Below, piece after piece: positions 8,671 to 16,441 of a DNA stretch of 51,860 bases; the first letter of the stretch is position 1, and each line of letters begins with the position of its first letter. The notes below the pieces were generated by a model, which was not told where the DNA came from, did not search any database, and worked only from the letters and a program-made list of their open reading frames with translations. The translations under genes were made by a program, and so were the position numbers. The stretch is from Oxalobacteraceae bacterium. GTDB taxonomy: Bacteria > Pseudomonadota > Gammaproteobacteria > Burkholderiales > Burkholderiaceae_D. Location of the stretch: contig CANGJE010000008.1 in assembly GCA_947454305.1 (NCBI GenBank), positions 1 through 51,860 on the forward strand, written 5' to 3'.

Positions 8671-10200
8671 ATGACGATGAATGCTACTAATTTACTAACA
8701 GCGCTTTTATTTGCCGTAGTTTGTTCAAATGCGAATGCTAACGATGCTAAGCATGACGATCACGCTGCAGGGCATGATGCCCCTGCCAAAGCGGCTGCGC
8801 CTTCGAAAGCTGCTGAATCCAAGTCCGCCGAGGTGAAACCAGCGGAAACTAAACCTGCCGAGGCTAAGCCAGCAGACGCCAAGCCTGCAGCTGAGTCTAA
8901 GCATGGTGATGCGAAGCCGGCTGAAGATGCCAAGGTGGCGGCAGATACACCCGCCGAGGCACCTGCTAAGCCAGCGCCGAAAAAGAAAAAGGCCGTCAAG
9001 AAAGCAGCTAAGAAACAGGTAACTAAAGAAGCGGATGCTCATGCTCCGGCAGATGCTCACGGCGATGCAGGTCATGCTGCACCCGCCGCCCATGGAGATA
9101 AAGCAGCCGCTGCTCATGATGCGCATGGCGCACCCGTGGCAGCAGCGATCGAGCCGAGCAAGCGATTGAAATTGAAAAAAGTTTATCCCGGAGGTACGCC
9201 TGTCGGAGCCGATACTCATGACGCGCCGCCCGTTGCTGCTGCAGCACCTGCACATGATGATCATGCACCGGCTCCAACAGCAGCTGCGGCTGCTCCACAG
9301 CCAGCGGCCCACGATAGTCATGCAGCTGCTCCAGCGTCGGCACCCGCACCAGTAGCGGCGGCCCCAGCGCATGATGATCATGCACCAGCACCTGCCGCTG
9401 CACACCAAGCGCACGTGGCTCACGCAGCGCCAGCTGAATCCGAAGCGAGCAAACGTTTGAAACCTAAAGCATCAATACCTGGCGCTACTGCAGCACCCGC
9501 AGTTGATTCGCATGCGGCCAAAGCGGATCATGATGCTCCTGCAGCAAATGATCATGCAGCTCCCCAGCCCGCTGCGGCGCATGATAATCACGCGCCTGTC
9601 GCCGCCGATGTGCCTGCTGCAGCAGCGAAAGCCTTACCAGCACATTCAGGTCATGCCGCACATTCTGTACCCGCTGCTCGCGCTGCGGCCGACGAGTGCG
9701 ATTTACCGTTGAAATCTGAAATTGCTGCCTTGTTTGATCGCTGGAACAATTCACTCAAGACGGGCGACCCTAGAAAAGTCGTTGCTAATTACGCGCCGAA
9801 TTCCATTCTTTTGCCGACGGTATCGAATCGTGCTCGATTCACCATCGCTGAAAAAGAAGAGTACTTCATGCATTTTTTAATGCGTCGTCCAGAGGGCAGC
9901 ATTGATGATCGGATGATTGAAGTCGACTGCAATAGCGCTACCGATGCGGGTTTGTATACATTCCGTTTTGCCGATGGTACTAAGGTGAAAGCACGCTATT
10001 CGTTTTCCTACAAAAAGCTAGGTTCCGATTGGCTGATCACGAGTCATCACTCGTCCGCTATGCCTGAGCGAGCAGAGGGCGCTGTTGATGCGCATGCAGC
10101 TCCTGCGAGTCATGCTCCGGCTTCTGCGCCCAAGGCAGCCGCAACGCGGCCGGCAGATTCCACTGAAGCATCAACCAAAGGTTGGGTTCGTTATCCCTAA
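8671..10200 (+). CDS. Secreted Ala/Pro/His-rich protein with C-terminal SnoaL-like domain
   Basis: A 509-residue protein with a signal peptide (residues 1 to about 23), then some 320 residues of low-complexity Ala/Pro/Lys/Glu and His-Asp sequence, then a SnoaL/CaMKII-association-like domain (about residues 344-470, with ALFDRWNNSLKTGDP and YSFSYKKLGSDWLITSHHS), then a short Ala-rich tail. The middle contains an AEAKPA-type lysine-rich part, a basic PKKKKAVKKAAKK patch, and repeats: PAHDDHAPAP occurs twice (9247-9276 and 9364-9393) and SKRLK twice (9157-9171 and 9448-9462). ATG 8671 is chosen because CAGGAAGG precedes it and the signal peptide starts there; the frame opens earlier at 8572. The many HDDH units could bind metal (inference). 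Confidence 0.72.
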   Translation: MTMNATNLLTALLFAVVCSNANANDAKHDDHAAGHDAPAKAAAPSKAAESKSAEVKPAETKPAEAKPADAKPAAESKHGDAKPAEDAKVAADTPAEAPAKPAPKKKKAVKKAAKKQVTKEADAHAPADAHGDAGHAAPAAHGDKAAAAHDAHGAPVAAAIEPSKRLKLKKVYPGGTPVGADTHDAPPVAAAAPAHDDHAPAPTAAAAAPQPAAHDSHAAAPASAPAPVAAAPAHDDHAPAPAAAHQAHVAHAAPAESEASKRLKPKASIPGATAAPAVDSHAAKADHDAPAANDHAAPQPAAAHDNHAPVAADVPAAAAKALPAHSGHAAHSVPAARAAADECDLPLKSEIAALFDRWNNSLKTGDPRKVVANYAPNSILLPTVSNRARFTIAEKEEYFMHFLMRRPEGSIDDRMIEVDCNSATDAGLYTFRFADGTKVKARYSFSYKKLGSDWLITSHHSSAMPERAEGAVDAHAAPASHAPASAPKAAATRPADSTEASTKGWVRYP

Positions 10201-10207
10201 TAAAGCG

Positions 10208-10256
10208 ATCAGGCCAAGTTGAACATCACTCGGCCTGATTAGTTTATTTTCGTTTT
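10208..10256 (+). terminator. Rho-independent terminator after the His/Ala-rich protein gene
   Basis: Inverted repeat ATCAGGCC (10208-10215) and GGCCTGAT (10232-10239), with a weaker inner AGT/ACT pairing, followed by a T-rich stretch ending in TTTTT. It begins 8 bases after the stop codon. The next gene converges from the other strand, so it may also act on it. Confidence 0.7.
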
Positions 10257-10269
10257 TCAGCGTTTATTG

Positions 10270-10668
10270 TTAGCTTTGATCGAACTGTTTATCGACCGGT
10301 ACTTGCATATTGGTCGCCAGTGCATTCGTGGTGCTAGCCATTGCAATCACGGCTTGTAGTTCGGCGTATTGTTCCGGTGTCATTCCTTTAGCGCGTGCTG
10401 CAGCCGTATGTGAATGAACACAATATTCACAGCTATTGGCCGTAGATACCGCGATGTAAATCAACTCTTTAGTTACAGCATCCAGTGCGCCTGGCTTCAT
10501 CACTTCTTGCGCACGCTCCCATACATGTTTTAATAAATCAGGCGAGTGCGCTAGCGCTTTCCAAAAATTGTTTACATCATTTACTTTGCGTGTTTGCATG
10601 ATGTTGTCATACACAGCACGCGCTTCGGGTTTTGCTTCGTCATAGGGAATCAGCGGTACGGTAGCCAT
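10270..10668 (-). CDS. AhpD-like protein of the carboxymuconolactone decarboxylase superfamily
   Basis: A 132-residue protein whose motif reads Glu68 ... Cys80-x-x-Cys83-x-x-x-His87 (CEYCVHSH), the same spacing as the AhpD alkylhydroperoxidase active site (E-11-C-2-C-3-H). It is therefore probably a disulfide-dependent peroxidase-like protein, not the pathway decarboxylase, despite belonging to the same superfamily; the real PcaC is at 26850. GAAGGAGACACC immediately precedes the ATG. It stands alone on the minus strand between two plus-strand genes. Confidence 0.8.
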   Translation of the reverse strand: MATVPLIPYDEAKPEARAVYDNIMQTRKVNDVNNFWKALAHSPDLLKHVWERAQEVMKPGALDAVTKELIYIAVSTANSCEYCVHSHTAAARAKGMTPEQYAELQAVIAMASTTNALATNMQVPVDKQFDQS

Positions 10669-10977
10669 GGTGTCTCCTTCGTTTTGTGGTTTAAATTATC
10701 TAATCCATTATTTCATCAAAGTAGTCATGCCAATTTTTTAATCAGTTAATGCAGCCTGCGGAAAAACGATAGCGAGTTTCACAAACGATAATTTATTGTC
10801 AGTTTGCGAGGCTTTTTGAGCATGGCATTGTTCATCGCTATTCTTAGCTGTGGTAAAACGCTTTGGGCTGAGCTGGGCCAGAAAGAGTCGTTGAAACGAA
10901 TCGCTACGAACCATGTTGACGACTCACTATTAAAACAATCCCGGCAACTGTCGATTTATTTACCGAATAAGGATGCC
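10669..10977. other. Intergenic region upstream of the mandelate racemase-like gene
   Basis: About 310 bases between divergent genes. The frame of the downstream gene stays open back to a TTG at 10804, which would add 58 residues including a hydrophobic stretch, but the racemase fold starts exactly at 10978. I see no repeat or strong hairpin. Confidence 0.4.
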
Positions 10978-12057
10978 ATGAACAGTTTAATGATTACGGA
11001 CATTCGTGCGCGCGCCGTTGTGGCCCCACTGTCCAGGCCGGTGAGAACCGCTTCCGGCTCAGTCGATGTATCGCCATTGATTTTGCTTGATGTCGTTACC
11101 GAACAAGGTATTACAGGGCACGCGTACCTGTTTGGCTATACGCCAGTGACGCTCAAGCCCTTGATGAGCCTATTAGAACAAATCAAGCCCGAATTGATTG
11201 GCAAACCTTGCGTGCCTGTGGCGCGTATGCAGCAAATGGAAAAGCGTTTTCGTTTGCTAGGCTTACAAGGATTGTTGGGGATGTTGCTGTCGACGTTAGA
11301 TATGGCGTATTGGGATGCATTAGGCAAAGCAGCTAATCAACCCGTTGTGCGGTTGTTAGGTGGCGAAGCAAGCCCCGTTGCTGCTTACGATAGTTACGGA
11401 ATGGTTGATCCAGTCAAGGATGCTAAAGCGATAGAACATACGCTGAAGCAGGGATTTAAAGCGATCAAAATTAAGTTGGGTGATGTTGATGCTCAGCGTG
11501 ATTTGCATGTGGTGGCTGAGGTACGTCGCATGATTGGCTCGGAGGTCACCTTAATGGTGGATTACAACCAGAGCTTGTCGCCCAAAGAAGCGATACGACG
11601 TATCCGGATGATTGAGCCTTACGATATTCATTGGGTTGAAGAACCCGTCGCTGCGGAAGATTTACAAGGCCATGCCACAGTCAGGCAGTCCGTTAATGTC
11701 GGCATACAGACGGGTGAGAATTGGTGGTTCCCGCGTGACGCTGAACGGGCATTGAGTGCCCATGCATGCGACATGATGATGCCGGATTTAATGAAAATCG
11801 GTGGCATCACAGGTTGGTTGTCAGTGATGGGTATGGCCAGTGCTGCATCGATGCCTGTGTCTAGTCATATTTTTATTGAGGCTAGTGCGCACGTGTTACC
11901 AGTAACGCCGACCTGTCATTGGCTTGAGTTTATGGACTTCGGGTCGATGATATTGGCAGAGCCTTATGATATCGATAAAGGCCACGTGACTGCGAAGGGC
12001 CCCGGTCTGGGTATGGCATGGGATGAATCGGCAGTCGCACGCTATGCAGTGAATTAA
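10978..12057 (+). CDS. mdlA: Mandelate racemase homologue (enolase superfamily)
   Basis: With start ATG 10978 (AAGGA six bases upstream) the protein has 359 residues, the length I recall for Pseudomonas putida mandelate racemase, and every catalytic position falls at the same number: Lys164 and Lys166 (KIKLG), Asp195, Glu221 and Glu247 (metal ligands), Asp270-His297 dyad and Glu317. Pocket residues Val22, Val29, Phe52, Tyr54 and Ser139 also match; position 26 is Ser instead of Val and 165 is Ile instead of Thr. It should interconvert mandelate enantiomers or a close analogue through an Mg-stabilised enediolate. No mandelate dehydrogenase or benzoylformate decarboxylase is nearby, so the physiological substrate is unproven. 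The frame extends upstream to 10804, but that extension has no counterpart in the family. Confidence 0.72.
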   Translation: MNSLMITDIRARAVVAPLSRPVRTASGSVDVSPLILLDVVTEQGITGHAYLFGYTPVTLKPLMSLLEQIKPELIGKPCVPVARMQQMEKRFRLLGLQGLLGMLLSTLDMAYWDALGKAANQPVVRLLGGEASPVAAYDSYGMVDPVKDAKAIEHTLKQGFKAIKIKLGDVDAQRDLHVVAEVRRMIGSEVTLMVDYNQSLSPKEAIRRIRMIEPYDIHWVEEPVAAEDLQGHATVRQSVNVGIQTGENWWFPRDAERALSAHACDMMMPDLMKIGGITGWLSVMGMASAASMPVSSHIFIEASAHVLPVTPTCHWLEFMDFGSMILAEPYDIDKGHVTAKGPGLGMAWDESAVARYAVN

Positions 12058-12112
12058 AGTAGTTGCCCATGCCATAAAAAGTATGGGCAAAGAGTCGTCG
12101 AGAGAGATCGCC

Positions 12113-12469
12113 ATGAAACGATATGTCTGTCTGCAGTTGTTGCTCGCGCTAGGCTTGCTGCCTGGGCTTGCACGCGCGCAGACAGTCGACACCAATAATC
12201 CAGAAATCGTTGTTAAGAGCGTCTATTGTGTCGCGTTCGACTTGAGTGGAGTATTGGTGAATCGTGGCGGTCAGGAATTTCACGGGACGTTGAACGTCGC
12301 GGTACGTGATGAAGAAGGTGATATCGTTGGCCGCAACAAAATCAAACTGCGAGTCGGCCCTGAAAATGGCAAACGCTTTGCCTTCTATTACATCAACACC
12401 ATGAACTGCCGCCGTCATACCTTCGAATTTAAGGTTGACCCCGATCTTCCTGGCCTCGCTTTGAAATAG
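12113..12469 (+). CDS. Exported hypothetical protein
   Basis: A 118-residue protein with a signal peptide (MKRY, then LQLLLALGLLPGLARA, cleavage likely after ARA). The mature part of about 95 residues has two cysteines (VYCVAFD and NTMNCRRH) that could pair, and a beta-rich, FxxTLNVAVRDEEGD-type core. ATG 12113 is chosen over an upstream in-frame ATG at 12083 because it gives a proper signal peptide. I do not recognise the family. It lies downstream of the racemase gene with a 55-base gap and may be independent. Confidence 0.6.
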   Translation: MKRYVCLQLLLALGLLPGLARAQTVDTNNPEIVVKSVYCVAFDLSGVLVNRGGQEFHGTLNVAVRDEEGDIVGRNKIKLRVGPENGKRFAFYYINTMNCRRHTFEFKVDPDLPGLALK

Positions 12470-12589
12470 CTGGACGCGTTTCATAAACAATCTCGTTTAA
12501 TTCAGTTCCCAGTCCCCCAGTTATTGATCCACTTGGCTATTTCTATGCCGATTTTGTACTGATTTTCAAGGCTGTGGTATCGTCATTCC

Positions 12590-13078
12590 ATGCCTGATTC
12601 TTTCAGTCCGTTGTGGCGCCGTGCCGTCCTACTTATGCTGTTGGGCTTGCTATTGCCTGTACAGAATTCGTTAGCCTATGCGCGTTCTTTAGCCATGCTG
12701 ACGCCGCCTAAATCAGAGCCCGTGATGGCGCTGATAACAGTCATTGAATCACCCGCTGTCTTGCATCATCAAGGTCACCCCCATTCGCATCATCATTCAT
12801 CGCAGGATGTCGAGATGGCGATAGCCCATGAGAGCTCGTCTGACCATCGTCATCATGTGAGCGATATAGTCAAGCCTTGCCATTCCGATTCGTCTACCGG
12901 TAATAAGAATCATGACTGCGCAAAATGCTGCCTGATTGGCGCGGCCGCTCCACCTCCTAACGCTGTTCATGCACAAAGTCTAGTTATGGCGCTCCGTGCT
13001 TTCATCACTTCTCCCGACTTGCTATCTGGATTCATTCCAGATGCTCTTGAACGACCTCCCCGAACTCAGCTTGCCTGA
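12590..13078 (+). CDS. His/Cys-rich exported metal-binding protein, CopL-like
   Basis: A 162-residue protein with an N-terminal signal/anchor (WRRAVLLMLLGLLLPVQNSLA). The rest contains dense metal-binding candidates: HHQGHPHSHHHSS, SSDHRHH and a CHSDSSTGNKNHDCAKCC cluster. Proteins of this kind (CopL/DUF2946-like) lie at the front of copper-resistance operons and are thought to take part in copper-responsive expression. Here it heads a copper cassette: outer-membrane channel, multicopper oxidase and CusF-like protein follow on the same strand. There is no clear ribosome site before the ATG. Family placement is by composition and context, not by a clear domain. Confidence 0.62.
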   Translation: MPDSFSPLWRRAVLLMLLGLLLPVQNSLAYARSLAMLTPPKSEPVMALITVIESPAVLHHQGHPHSHHHSSQDVEMAIAHESSSDHRHHVSDIVKPCHSDSSTGNKNHDCAKCCLIGAAAPPPNAVHAQSLVMALRAFITSPDLLSGFIPDALERPPRTQLA

Positions 13079-13172
13079 TCTGCTGCTCTAGCGAGCTATT
13101 GTTAGAGCAGTCTGCGCATCCCGCGGCTTATACAGCCACGGCTCACGCAATCGATTCTCATTTGGAGTAGGT

Positions 13173-14612
13173 ATGAATTTTTTTTCGCGATTCTGCGCGC
13201 CTGCGCGCGCGCGTGCTTTGATTGGTTTGCTGCCGCTTGCACTGCTAGGCTGCGCTAACTTTTCTGCCGATGGGGGACTCAATCGTGTTTCCGAGTTGAC
13301 TAAAGAACGTATCGGTAACTCAGTACCCAGCATAACCAGCAGACCGAGTTCGTCAGCAGTGCAAGAACGACTCACTTACTTGTTATCAGCGCCGCTGACA
13401 TCGGATGCTGCGGTAGAAATGGCGCTGCTTAGTAATCCACGCTTGCGTGTGGCATTAGCAGAGCTTGGCCTAGCCGAAGCCGATCTGGTGCAAGCCGGCC
13501 GACTGCGTAATCCGGGTTTTTCGTTCGGGCGATTGTCTGGCTCTGGTAATGGCGAGATTGAAATCGATCGCGCGATTATGTTTGATCTGAGTGGTTTGTT
13601 GAGTATGCCGTTGCGACGCGCTATCGAAGAGCGACGTTTTGCGCAAACTCAGTTGCAGACGGCATTACAAATTAGTCGTCTAGCCACTGATACGCGGCGC
13701 GCATATTTTCAGGCAGTCGCGGCTCATCAATCATTACTCTATATGCAGCAGGTTGATCAGGCTGCGCAAGCGAGTTCAGAGTTGGCTGATCGTATGACTA
13801 AAGCGGGTAACTGGGGCAAGTTAGAACAAGCACGCGAGCAAGCATTTCGACATGAAGTGGGTGTTCAGTTAGCGCGGGCAGAGCACAACGTAAATGTCAC
13901 TCACGAGCGCTTGGTGCGATTACTTGGTCTAGGCGATCGTCATCAAGCGTTAAAGCTGCCTGATCGTTTACCTGATTTGCCTGTTTCACTTAGACGAATA
14001 GACGAGATAGAAACTCAGGCCTTGGCACAACGTTTAGATGTGCAAGTCGCCAAGCTCGATACCGAAAGCACCGCTAAATCACTGGGTCTCACGCGCGCTA
14101 CGCGCTTTGTTAATGCATTCGAGGTGGGCTATCAAAACAAAAGCGCAACGAATGCTTCCTTAGCGCAGGGCTATCAAGTTGAATTTTCCTTGCCCTTGTT
14201 TGATTGGGGACAAGCACGTGTTCGACGAGCAGAGAGTGTCTACATGCGCTCGTTTAATCGTGCGGCTGACGTGGCACTTCAAGCACGTTCTGAGGCGCGT
14301 GAAGGCTATGCAGCGTATCGCACCAGCTTTGATATCGCGCGTCAGTATCGGGACGAGATAATTCCCGCTCGTAAGCGTGTCTCCGATGAAGTTCTGCTTC
14401 GTTACAACGGCATGTTGAGCAGTGTCTTTGAATTGTTGGCCGATGCACGCGCCCAAATTGCCAGCATTAATTCAGCCATCGATGCGCAACGGGATTTTTG
14501 GGTTGCAGAGTCGGAGCTGAATTTTGTCGTGAATGGCGGCAGTCTGACCAGTTCGCTCACCAGCGGATCCATAGGAAATGTCACGCCGACCAGCGCGCAG
14601 CAGACGCATTAA
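13173..14612 (+). CDS. TolC/CusC-type outer-membrane efflux lipoprotein
   Basis: A 479-residue outer-membrane factor. Its signal peptide ends in the lipobox LLGC (Cys27). The body shows the duplicated helical pattern of TolC proteins (LxxALxxNPRLRVALAELGLAEADLVQAGRL, then a later QARVRRAE / YDEIIPARKR half) and the short SLPLFDWGQAR strand. TTGGAGTAGGT precedes the ATG. It lies 23 bases before the multicopper oxidase gene, so it probably belongs to the copper cassette. The RND pump and periplasmic adaptor that a TolC protein normally needs are absent from the window; they may be encoded elsewhere, or the protein may work without them. Confidence 0.82.
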   Translation: MNFFSRFCAPARARALIGLLPLALLGCANFSADGGLNRVSELTKERIGNSVPSITSRPSSSAVQERLTYLLSAPLTSDAAVEMALLSNPRLRVALAELGLAEADLVQAGRLRNPGFSFGRLSGSGNGEIEIDRAIMFDLSGLLSMPLRRAIEERRFAQTQLQTALQISRLATDTRRAYFQAVAAHQSLLYMQQVDQAAQASSELADRMTKAGNWGKLEQAREQAFRHEVGVQLARAEHNVNVTHERLVRLLGLGDRHQALKLPDRLPDLPVSLRRIDEIETQALAQRLDVQVAKLDTESTAKSLGLTRATRFVNAFEVGYQNKSATNASLAQGYQVEFSLPLFDWGQARVRRAESVYMRSFNRAADVALQARSEAREGYAAYRTSFDIARQYRDEIIPARKRVSDEVLLRYNGMLSSVFELLADARAQIASINSAIDAQRDFWVAESELNFVVNGGSLTSSLTSGSIGNVTPTSAQQTH

Positions 14613-14635
14613 GAGAAATAATTAAGGAATAAATC

Positions 14636-16036
14636 ATGACATCACGTAGAGATTTTTTTATACAAGCGGGCATGGTGGCCTTAGGAGCCAGCGCTATTAG
14701 TCGTGTTGGTGCAGCGTCTTTACCCGAACTGGTTGTTAGCAGCAGCGCAAAGACAGCGCCGCCAGTCTTGCCAACGAGTGGTCGTCCATTTCATCCAGTA
14801 GTGACCTTAAATGGTTGGTCACTGCCCTGGCGTATGAATCAAGGCGTCAAAGAATTTCATCTGGTTGCTGAACCCGTTGTCCGAGAATTAGCTGCGGGTA
14901 TGAAAGCGAATCTGTGGGGTTATAACGGTCAATCACCCGGCCCTACGATTGAAGTGGTGGAGGGCGATCGTGTGCGTATTTTTGTGACCAATCGCTTATC
15001 TGAGGCAACCAGTATTCACTGGCATGGACAACGACTGCCGAATGGTATGGATGGCGTATCCGGACTCACTCAGCCTGCGATCGCTGCCGGCAAAACCTAC
15101 GTCTATGAATTTATTGCTAAGCGTGCGGGGACCTTTATGTATCACCCGCATGCCGATGAGATGGTGCAAATGGCGATGGGCATGTATGGGTTTTGGGTCA
15201 CGCATCCCAAAGATACTAATTTCATGCGGGTTGATCGCGATTTTGTTTTTTTATTAAATAATTTTGACATCGAACCTGGTAGTGCCACACCCAAAGTCAA
15301 CACCATGTTGGATTTCAATTTGTGGGGCTTTAACAGTCGTGTTTTTCCCGGTATCGATTCCTTGCACGTGCGTCAGGGTGATCGTGTGCGCCTGCGCGTG
15401 GGTAATTTAACGATGACCAATCATCCGATTCATCTGCATGGTCATGACTTCGTAGTGACTGGTACCGATGGCGGTTGGACACCCCCCGCATCACGCTGGC
15501 CTGAAGTGACGGTCGATATAGGTGTCGGTCAGATGCGGGCCATCGAATTCGACGCGACCGAACTTGGAGATTGGTCACTGCATTGTCACAAGTCACACCA
15601 CACCATGAATGCCATGGGTCATCAGGTCCCAACGATGATTGGAGTCGATCAACGCGGGATCGCTGAAAAAATCTCGCGACTGATCCCCGACTATATGGCG
15701 ATGGGTGAACGTGGCATGGGAGAGATGACAGAAATGGACATGCCTTTGCCCGACAACACATTGCCCATGATGACCGGACAGGGTCCGTATGGCAGCGTTG
15801 CGATGGGTGGCATGTTCACCGTGTTGAAAGTGAGGCGAGAACAAAAGCCGGGTGATTACAGTGATCCCGGTTGGTATCGTCATCCCTCAGGTACGCAAGC
15901 GTGGGAATGGAAGGGTAGCTTGCCCGAACCGGTAACGAGTGAATCTGCCGGTGGACAATCGATGCCGACTGAGCGTGCGCCCGGCGCAGGGAATCTAAAA
16001 GCGCGTAAGCCGTCGGGGCACGATGGCCATCACTAA
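14636..16036 (+). CDS. copA: Tat-exported multicopper oxidase (copper resistance CopA-type)
   Basis: A 466-residue multicopper oxidase with a twin-arginine signal (SRRDFF, Arg4-Arg5). All copper motifs are present: His128-Trp-His130 (IHWHG), His170-Pro-His172 (YHPHAD), HPIHLHGH at 263-270, and the type 1/type 3 motif His316-Cys317-His318 ... His322 ... Met327. A methionine-rich segment at about residues 355-392 (MAMGERGMGEMTEMDMP) probably binds Cu(I), as in cuprous oxidases. The periplasmic enzyme should oxidise Cu(I) to less toxic Cu(II). AAGGA lies upstream of the ATG. Length is shorter than classical CopA (about 600) because the Met-rich insert is small and late. A CusF-like gene follows after 24 bases. 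Confidence 0.87.
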   Translation: MTSRRDFFIQAGMVALGASAISRVGAASLPELVVSSSAKTAPPVLPTSGRPFHPVVTLNGWSLPWRMNQGVKEFHLVAEPVVRELAAGMKANLWGYNGQSPGPTIEVVEGDRVRIFVTNRLSEATSIHWHGQRLPNGMDGVSGLTQPAIAAGKTYVYEFIAKRAGTFMYHPHADEMVQMAMGMYGFWVTHPKDTNFMRVDRDFVFLLNNFDIEPGSATPKVNTMLDFNLWGFNSRVFPGIDSLHVRQGDRVRLRVGNLTMTNHPIHLHGHDFVVTGTDGGWTPPASRWPEVTVDIGVGQMRAIEFDATELGDWSLHCHKSHHTMNAMGHQVPTMIGVDQRGIAEKISRLIPDYMAMGERGMGEMTEMDMPLPDNTLPMMTGQGPYGSVAMGGMFTVLKVRREQKPGDYSDPGWYRHPSGTQAWEWKGSLPEPVTSESAGGQSMPTERAPGAGNLKARKPSGHDGHH

Positions 16037-16060
16037 TTATTGGTTTACCTGGAGAGCGCT

Positions 16061-16402
16061 ATGAAATTTTTAGTTCGTTATCTAACGGCTTTAGCTGTGG
16101 CATCAACCGCCGTATTTAATTTTGCTTTTGCCGCTGATACACCATCGCCCCCTGTTGCTACTGATAGCGCGCGGTCTATGCAATGGGTGCGTGCTGAGAT
16201 ACGCAAGATCGATGCTGAAAACAGCAAGGTCACTTTGCGGCATGAAGCGTTGACTCAGCTAAGCATGGGAGCGATGACGATGGTATTTCGTGTTGATGAT
16301 GTAGCCCTGCTAAAGCGGTTTGTAGTTGGCGATCGAGTGAAATTTATTCCCGATAGCAGAGCCGGTCAGCTGTTCGTTACCGTTATGGAAAAAGATGACT
16401 GA
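16061..16402 (+). CDS. cusF: CusF-like periplasmic copper chaperone
   Basis: A 113-residue protein with a signal peptide (FLVRYLTALAVASTAVFNFAFA) and a small OB-fold copper domain. Alignment by eye to E. coli CusF: the His36 ligand is kept (RHEALTQLSM), Met47 and Met49 are kept (AMTMVF), but Trp44, which caps the Cu(I) site, is replaced by Met. ATG 16061 is chosen because TGGAGAGCGCT precedes it and the signal peptide starts there; an earlier in-frame start at 16040 has neither. It closes the copper cassette, 24 bases after the multicopper oxidase. Confidence 0.8.
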   Translation: MKFLVRYLTALAVASTAVFNFAFAADTPSPPVATDSARSMQWVRAEIRKIDAENSKVTLRHEALTQLSMGAMTMVFRVDDVALLKRFVVGDRVKFIPDSRAGQLFVTVMEKDD

Positions 16403-16441
16403 GAAAAAAGATGGCTGAGAGATGATCAGGCAACGTAGATA

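Noticed and set aside
8725..9754. Long open frames on both strands opposite and across the His/Ala-rich gene
   Set aside because: They are shadows of the repetitive GC-rich coding sequence; their residues (Arg/Trp/Cys or Gln/His rich) match no fold and they lack ribosome sites.
10270..10668. Calling this gene pcaC because it belongs to the carboxymuconolactone decarboxylase superfamily
   Set aside because: It has the E-11-C-2-C-3-H spacing of AhpD; the true PcaC sequence pattern is at 26850-27227.
10804..10977. N-terminal extension of the racemase with a possible signal peptide
   Set aside because: The reference length and catalytic numbering match exactly with the start at 10978, which also has a ribosome site, and enolase-superfamily racemases are cytosolic.
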